Origin: Pseudarthrobacter sp. ATCC 49987
Lineage (GTDB): Bacteria > Actinomycetota > Actinomycetes > Actinomycetales > Micrococcaceae
Length of the DNA stretch: 64,000 nucleotides
Direction: 5' to 3'
Assembly (NCBI RefSeq): GCF_009928425.1
Contig: NZ_JAABNS010000001.1
Coordinates: 2,294,001 to 2,358,000 of the forward strand
Shown: positions 61,523-64,000 of the stretch, piece after piece
How positions within the stretch are numbered: the stretch's first letter is position 1
How the letters are laid out: each line of letters begins with the position of its first letter
The notes under the pieces: generated by a model
The model's input: only the letters and a program-made list of their open reading frames with translations
Told to the model about the DNA's origin: nothing
Database searches by the model: none
Program-made: the position numbers and the translations under genes

Positions 61523-62545
61523 TTAGCGCGCGTACAGAATGTTGTGGGCCTGGACGACGTCCAGGCGCATCTGGTCCACCAACGCTTCAGGGCCACGGTA
61601 CGCCACCATGCCCCGCAGCCGGGCGACGAATTCCACCACTACTGTCTGGCCGTACAGATCGAAGTCCTCGACGGCTTCTTCCGGCCGGTCAATCACATGT
61701 GCCTCGACCTGCCGGCTGACGCCGTCGAAGGTCGGGTTGGAGCCGACGGAGATGGCAGCGGGCCAGCGCGTGCCGGCCTGGTCCACGAGCCAGCCGGCAT
61801 AGATGCCGTCCGCCGGGATGTAGCCGCTCGCCTCGGAGGCCAGGTTGGCGGTGGGGAAGCCGAGGTCGCGGCCACGCGCGGCGCCGTGGACCACCTCGCC
61901 CCGCATCCGGTGCGACCTTCCGAGGACGGCGGCTGCCGTGGCGACGTCGCCCTCCCGCAGTGCCTCACGCACCCACGTGGAGGAGCACCGGCGGTCCTTG
62001 CCGTCGTCGCCGTCGTGCGCTTCGCTGTGTCCTTCGCCGTGTCCTTCGCCGTGGAGCGGAAAGCCTTCCGAGCCGAATTCGCTGATGACCAGCACCTCGA
62101 AGCCGAGCTTCCGGCCGAGGTCCTGCATGGTCTCCAGATCCCCGGAGTTGTTCCGGCCGAACCGCGCATCGTGGCCGATCACCACGTGGCTCGCCTTGAG
62201 GCTGCCGACCAGGACGTCGGCGACGAATTCTTCGGGGGTGAGGCTGGCCAGCTCGAGGGAGTACTTCATGACCAGAACGGCGTCGAGGCCCAACTCGCTG
62301 AGCGCGACCAGCTTGTCTTCCAGACCCATGATCAGTTCAGGGGCGGATTCGGGGCGGTGGACCTGCGCCGGATGCGGGTCGAAGGTGATGGCGACGGCCC
62401 GGGCGTGGTTGAGGCGGGCGACCCGGATGAGCTGCGAAAGCACCTGTTGGTGGCCGCGGTGTACACCGTCAAAGTTGCCGAAGGTAACGACGGAAGGACC
62501 AAAGTCCGCCGGGACTTCGGACGGATCGTTCCAGATGTGGACCAT
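61523..62545 (-). CDS. ribF: bifunctional riboflavin kinase/FAD synthetase
   Basis: Makes FMN and then FAD. N-terminal nucleotidyltransferase domain (VVTFGNFDGVHRGHQQVLSQL) and C-terminal flavokinase domain (GRDLGFPTANLA, AGWLVDQAGTRWPAAISVGSNPTFD) are complete. 340 residues. Between the domains sits an insertion of about 20 residues rich in His, Gly, Glu and Asp (GEGHGEGHSEAHDGDDGKD). ATG at 62545; a TTG directly before it is also in frame. Confidence 0.95.
   Translation of the reverse strand: MVHIWNDPSEVPADFGPSVVTFGNFDGVHRGHQQVLSQLIRVARLNHARAVAITFDPHPAQVHRPESAPELIMGLEDKLVALSELGLDAVLVMKYSLELASLTPEEFVADVLVGSLKASHVVIGHDARFGRNNSGDLETMQDLGRKLGFEVLVISEFGSEGFPLHGEGHGEGHSEAHDGDDGKDRRCSSTWVREALREGDVATAAAVLGRSHRMRGEVVHGAARGRDLGFPTANLASEASGYIPADGIYAGWLVDQAGTRWPAAISVGSNPTFDGVSRQVEAHVIDRPEEAVEDFDLYGQTVVVEFVARLRGMVAYRGPEALVDQMRLDVVQAHNILYAR
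62020..62055. repeat. 12-base tandem repeat inside ribF
   Basis: Units at 62020-62031, 62032-62043 and 62044-62055 encode the GHGE/GHSE repeats between the two RibF domains. Confidence 0.75.
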
Positions 62546-62780
62546 CAACCTCGCCTTTTGATTCCTGCCATGTGCACCTCCGGAGAAACCTGCCGGCTCC
62601 GGAACTCTCCTAGATTACCCGCAAACGTGGCGGGCTTCCGACGATACTGCCGGGCACCGGGCAGCGCCCTTTCGGGTTCAGGACACCCCGGCTAGGATGC
62701 AGGGGCAATAATCCGGCGGCGTCTGCGCGGGCGCCGTTTCCAGCGAGGCCCGCCCTGAGGTGCGGCTGAAGGAGAACCCC

Positions 62781-63566
62781 ATGACCGAGTTCGACGACAT
62801 CCTGAGGCAGATCCCGGTAGACCAGATTGCCGGCATGCTCGGCACGGACCGGCAGACGGCCCAGGCCGCAGTGGAGGCCGCGGTACCCACGCTGCTGGCC
62901 GGCATGCATAACAACGCACAAGCCTCCGACGGCGCCGCCTCGCTTGAGTCGGCGCTCAGCCAGCACCGGGACGGGCTGATGGAGGGCGGAGTGGATGCCT
63001 CGCAGGTGGACACTGCGGACGGTGAAAGGATCGTGAGCCACGTCTTTGGCGGGCAGCAGGACCAGGTAGCCAGCCAGTTGGCCGGAACGACCCAACTCGG
63101 TGGTGTGGGCGGGGACCTGATCAAGAAGCTGTTGCCGATCCTGGCTCCGATCGTGATGTCCTACCTTGCGAACAAGGTCCTCGGAGGCCGCGGACAGTCC
63201 TCCGGGGCGGATGGATCAGGCGGTAGCGGCGGGTCCGGCCAGGCCGACGGGATCGACCTCGGCGGCATATTGGGCGGGATCCTTGGCGGTGCTGGAGGGG
63301 CCGGAGGCGGCGTGCTGGGCGACCTGTTGGGCGGACTGCTCGGCGGGGGCCGGCCGAAGACGCCCGCGGCCGTTCCGGACGCCAGTCCGGACGCCGCGCG
63401 GGAACCGCAGGCTCACCCGCAGGGCCGGCCCGACGGCGGTGCGCCGCGCCCCGGCGAGCTGATCGACGTCGCCCTCCCGGAGAGCCAGCCGGACGAACGG
63501 AAGGAAGAGGGCGACCAGTCCGGCGGGCTCGGCGGGATCCTGGGCGGCCTGTTCGGGAAGAAGTAG
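62781..63566 (+). CDS. DUF937 domain-containing protein
   Basis: A 261-residue protein; the first 130 residues match DUF937 (DDILRQIPVDQIAGMLGTDRQTAQAAVEAAVPTLLAGM ... KLLPILAPIVMSYLANKVLGG), function unknown. The rest is mostly Gly with GGILGGILGGAG and GDLLGGLLGGG, then a Pro/Ala/Asp part and a final SGGLGGILGGLFGKK. ATG at 62781 is set by AAGGAG at 62769-62774. Divergent from ribF, 235 bases apart. Confidence 0.85.
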   Translation: MTEFDDILRQIPVDQIAGMLGTDRQTAQAAVEAAVPTLLAGMHNNAQASDGAASLESALSQHRDGLMEGGVDASQVDTADGERIVSHVFGGQQDQVASQLAGTTQLGGVGGDLIKKLLPILAPIVMSYLANKVLGGRGQSSGADGSGGSGGSGQADGIDLGGILGGILGGAGGAGGGVLGDLLGGLLGGGRPKTPAAVPDASPDAAREPQAHPQGRPDGGAPRPGELIDVALPESQPDERKEEGDQSGGLGGILGGLFGKK

Positions 63567-63652
63567 TCGGGGCACACGGCAGGCGGCAAACGGGGCTGGT
63601 AGGGTCATCCCATCCGCGCCGGGGACCGCCGGCCGGGTCAATGTTGGGGGAC

Positions 63653-63995
63653 ATGACTATGAGCTTCACTGCCCGGGCGCCGCACCTTGCCACCGTTTGT
63701 TTGATCCTCGCTGCGGGAATGTCGCTGAGCGCGTGCGGCGGTGCAGCGGAAGCGGCCGGGAACGCCGGCGCTCCCCCAGGAAACGGTGGCCGTCAACACG
63801 AGGACCAACACCGTGGTCGATGCCTTTAGCCGGAACATCAACGACGCCGGGCGGCCCACGAAAATCACGGACGTTCCGTACACCATTGTTCCCGATCCGT
63901 CCTGGCCGGCAGAGTCCGTGATCATTATCGACACGGGGACCAACAAGGTGATCGAGCACTTCCGCGTCGACCTCAGCGGCAACCCGTTGCGCTAG
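63653..63995 (+). pseudogene. small lipoprotein with repeat-like body, frame broken at a run of C
   Basis: ATG at 63653 opens a lipoprotein signal (MTMSFTARAPHLATVCLILA, then AAGMSLSAC with lipid Cys28). In that frame it stops at 63829 without sense. One base later a frame continues PQETVAVNTRTNTVVDAF ... VIIIDTGTNKVIEHFRV to a TAG at 63995. Removing one C from the five at 63773-63777 joins the two into a protein of about 113 residues. The two VxxxTxTNxVV pieces recall YVTN-type beta-propeller repeats. It could be a broken gene, a sequencing error or a slippery site. Confidence 0.7.
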
Positions 63996-64000
63996 CGCCC

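Noticed and set aside
1..64000. Mobile elements, prophage, CRISPR array, tRNA or rRNA genes, biosynthetic cluster
   Set aside because: No transposase, integrase, regular spacer array, tRNA-like fold or assembly-line enzyme was found by reading; a tRNA search program was not available.

Overview
The window is a gene-dense, high-GC stretch of chromosome from an actinobacterium, most likely a member of the Micrococcaceae close to Arthrobacter or Pseudarthrobacter. I base this on the GC-rich codon use, GTG/TTG starts, a DUF3046 gene next to recA, a ClgR-like regulator beside cinA-pgsA-ftsK, a single HisA/PriA-type isomerase, LexA boxes of the actinobacterial TCGAAC-N4-GTTCGA type, and many starts that look leaderless. 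No rRNA, tRNA, CRISPR array, insertion sequence, integrase or prophage was found; this is mostly core genome.

Layout. 1-3400: a cut-off Nudix hydrolase, an MFS exporter, a cation diffusion facilitator and a GlsB-type membrane protein. 3438-6890: TrmH-family rRNA methyltransferase, then the rplT-rpmI-infC translation operon, with a non-canonical ATT start and a candidate attenuator ahead of infC. 6890-13216: DUF1844 protein, MFS transporter, SseB protein and the histidine cluster hisC-hisB-hisH-(small membrane ORF)-hisA. 13295-18741: a LysM membrane protein divergent from lexA with two LexA boxes, a DinG-type helicase and HflX. 19201-25608: small methyltransferase, dapF, miaA, miaB, recX, recA and DUF3046. 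25653-33786: MarR regulator, ClgR-like regulator, cinA, pgsA, ftsK, RNase J and dapA. 33845-37857: nitrilase-family hydrolase, a short DUF222-like ORF under an almost ideal LexA-controlled promoter, an acyltransferase-like membrane protein, a TPR-like membrane protein and dapB.

38010-44080 is a molybdenum cofactor block: moaE-mogA/moaB-moaC-moeA and a membrane-anchored sulfite-oxidase-type enzyme on one strand, moaA-moaD on the other. 44111-45658 is a LuxR-type regulator divergent from a small barrel-like protein. 45686-53875 is an eight-gene operon on the minus strand (substrate-binding lipoprotein, two ATPases, two permeases, acyl-CoA ligase, TetR regulator, alpha/beta hydrolase) in which all junctions after the first are 4-base overlaps; it looks like an import and activation route for an unidentified organic acid or amide/ester. 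54118-58551: DUF1579-like protein, M16 peptidase and pnp. 58799-62545: rpsO, the tryptophan-degrading pair kynA-kynU, and ribF. The window ends with a DUF937 protein and a small lipoprotein whose frame is broken at a run of five C.

How the genes work together: four LexA boxes (lexA, the LysM gene, recA, the DUF222-like ORF) make a local DNA-damage regulon with a probable division inhibitor; dapA, dapB and dapF supply diaminopimelate for lysine and peptidoglycan; miaA and miaB act in series on tRNA; the Moco genes sit next to an enzyme that should need the cofactor. The points most worth a second look are the LexA-driven DUF222-like ORF, the LysM/lexA pair, the infC leader with its ATT start and the long IF3 tail, and the liv/ligase/hydrolase operon.
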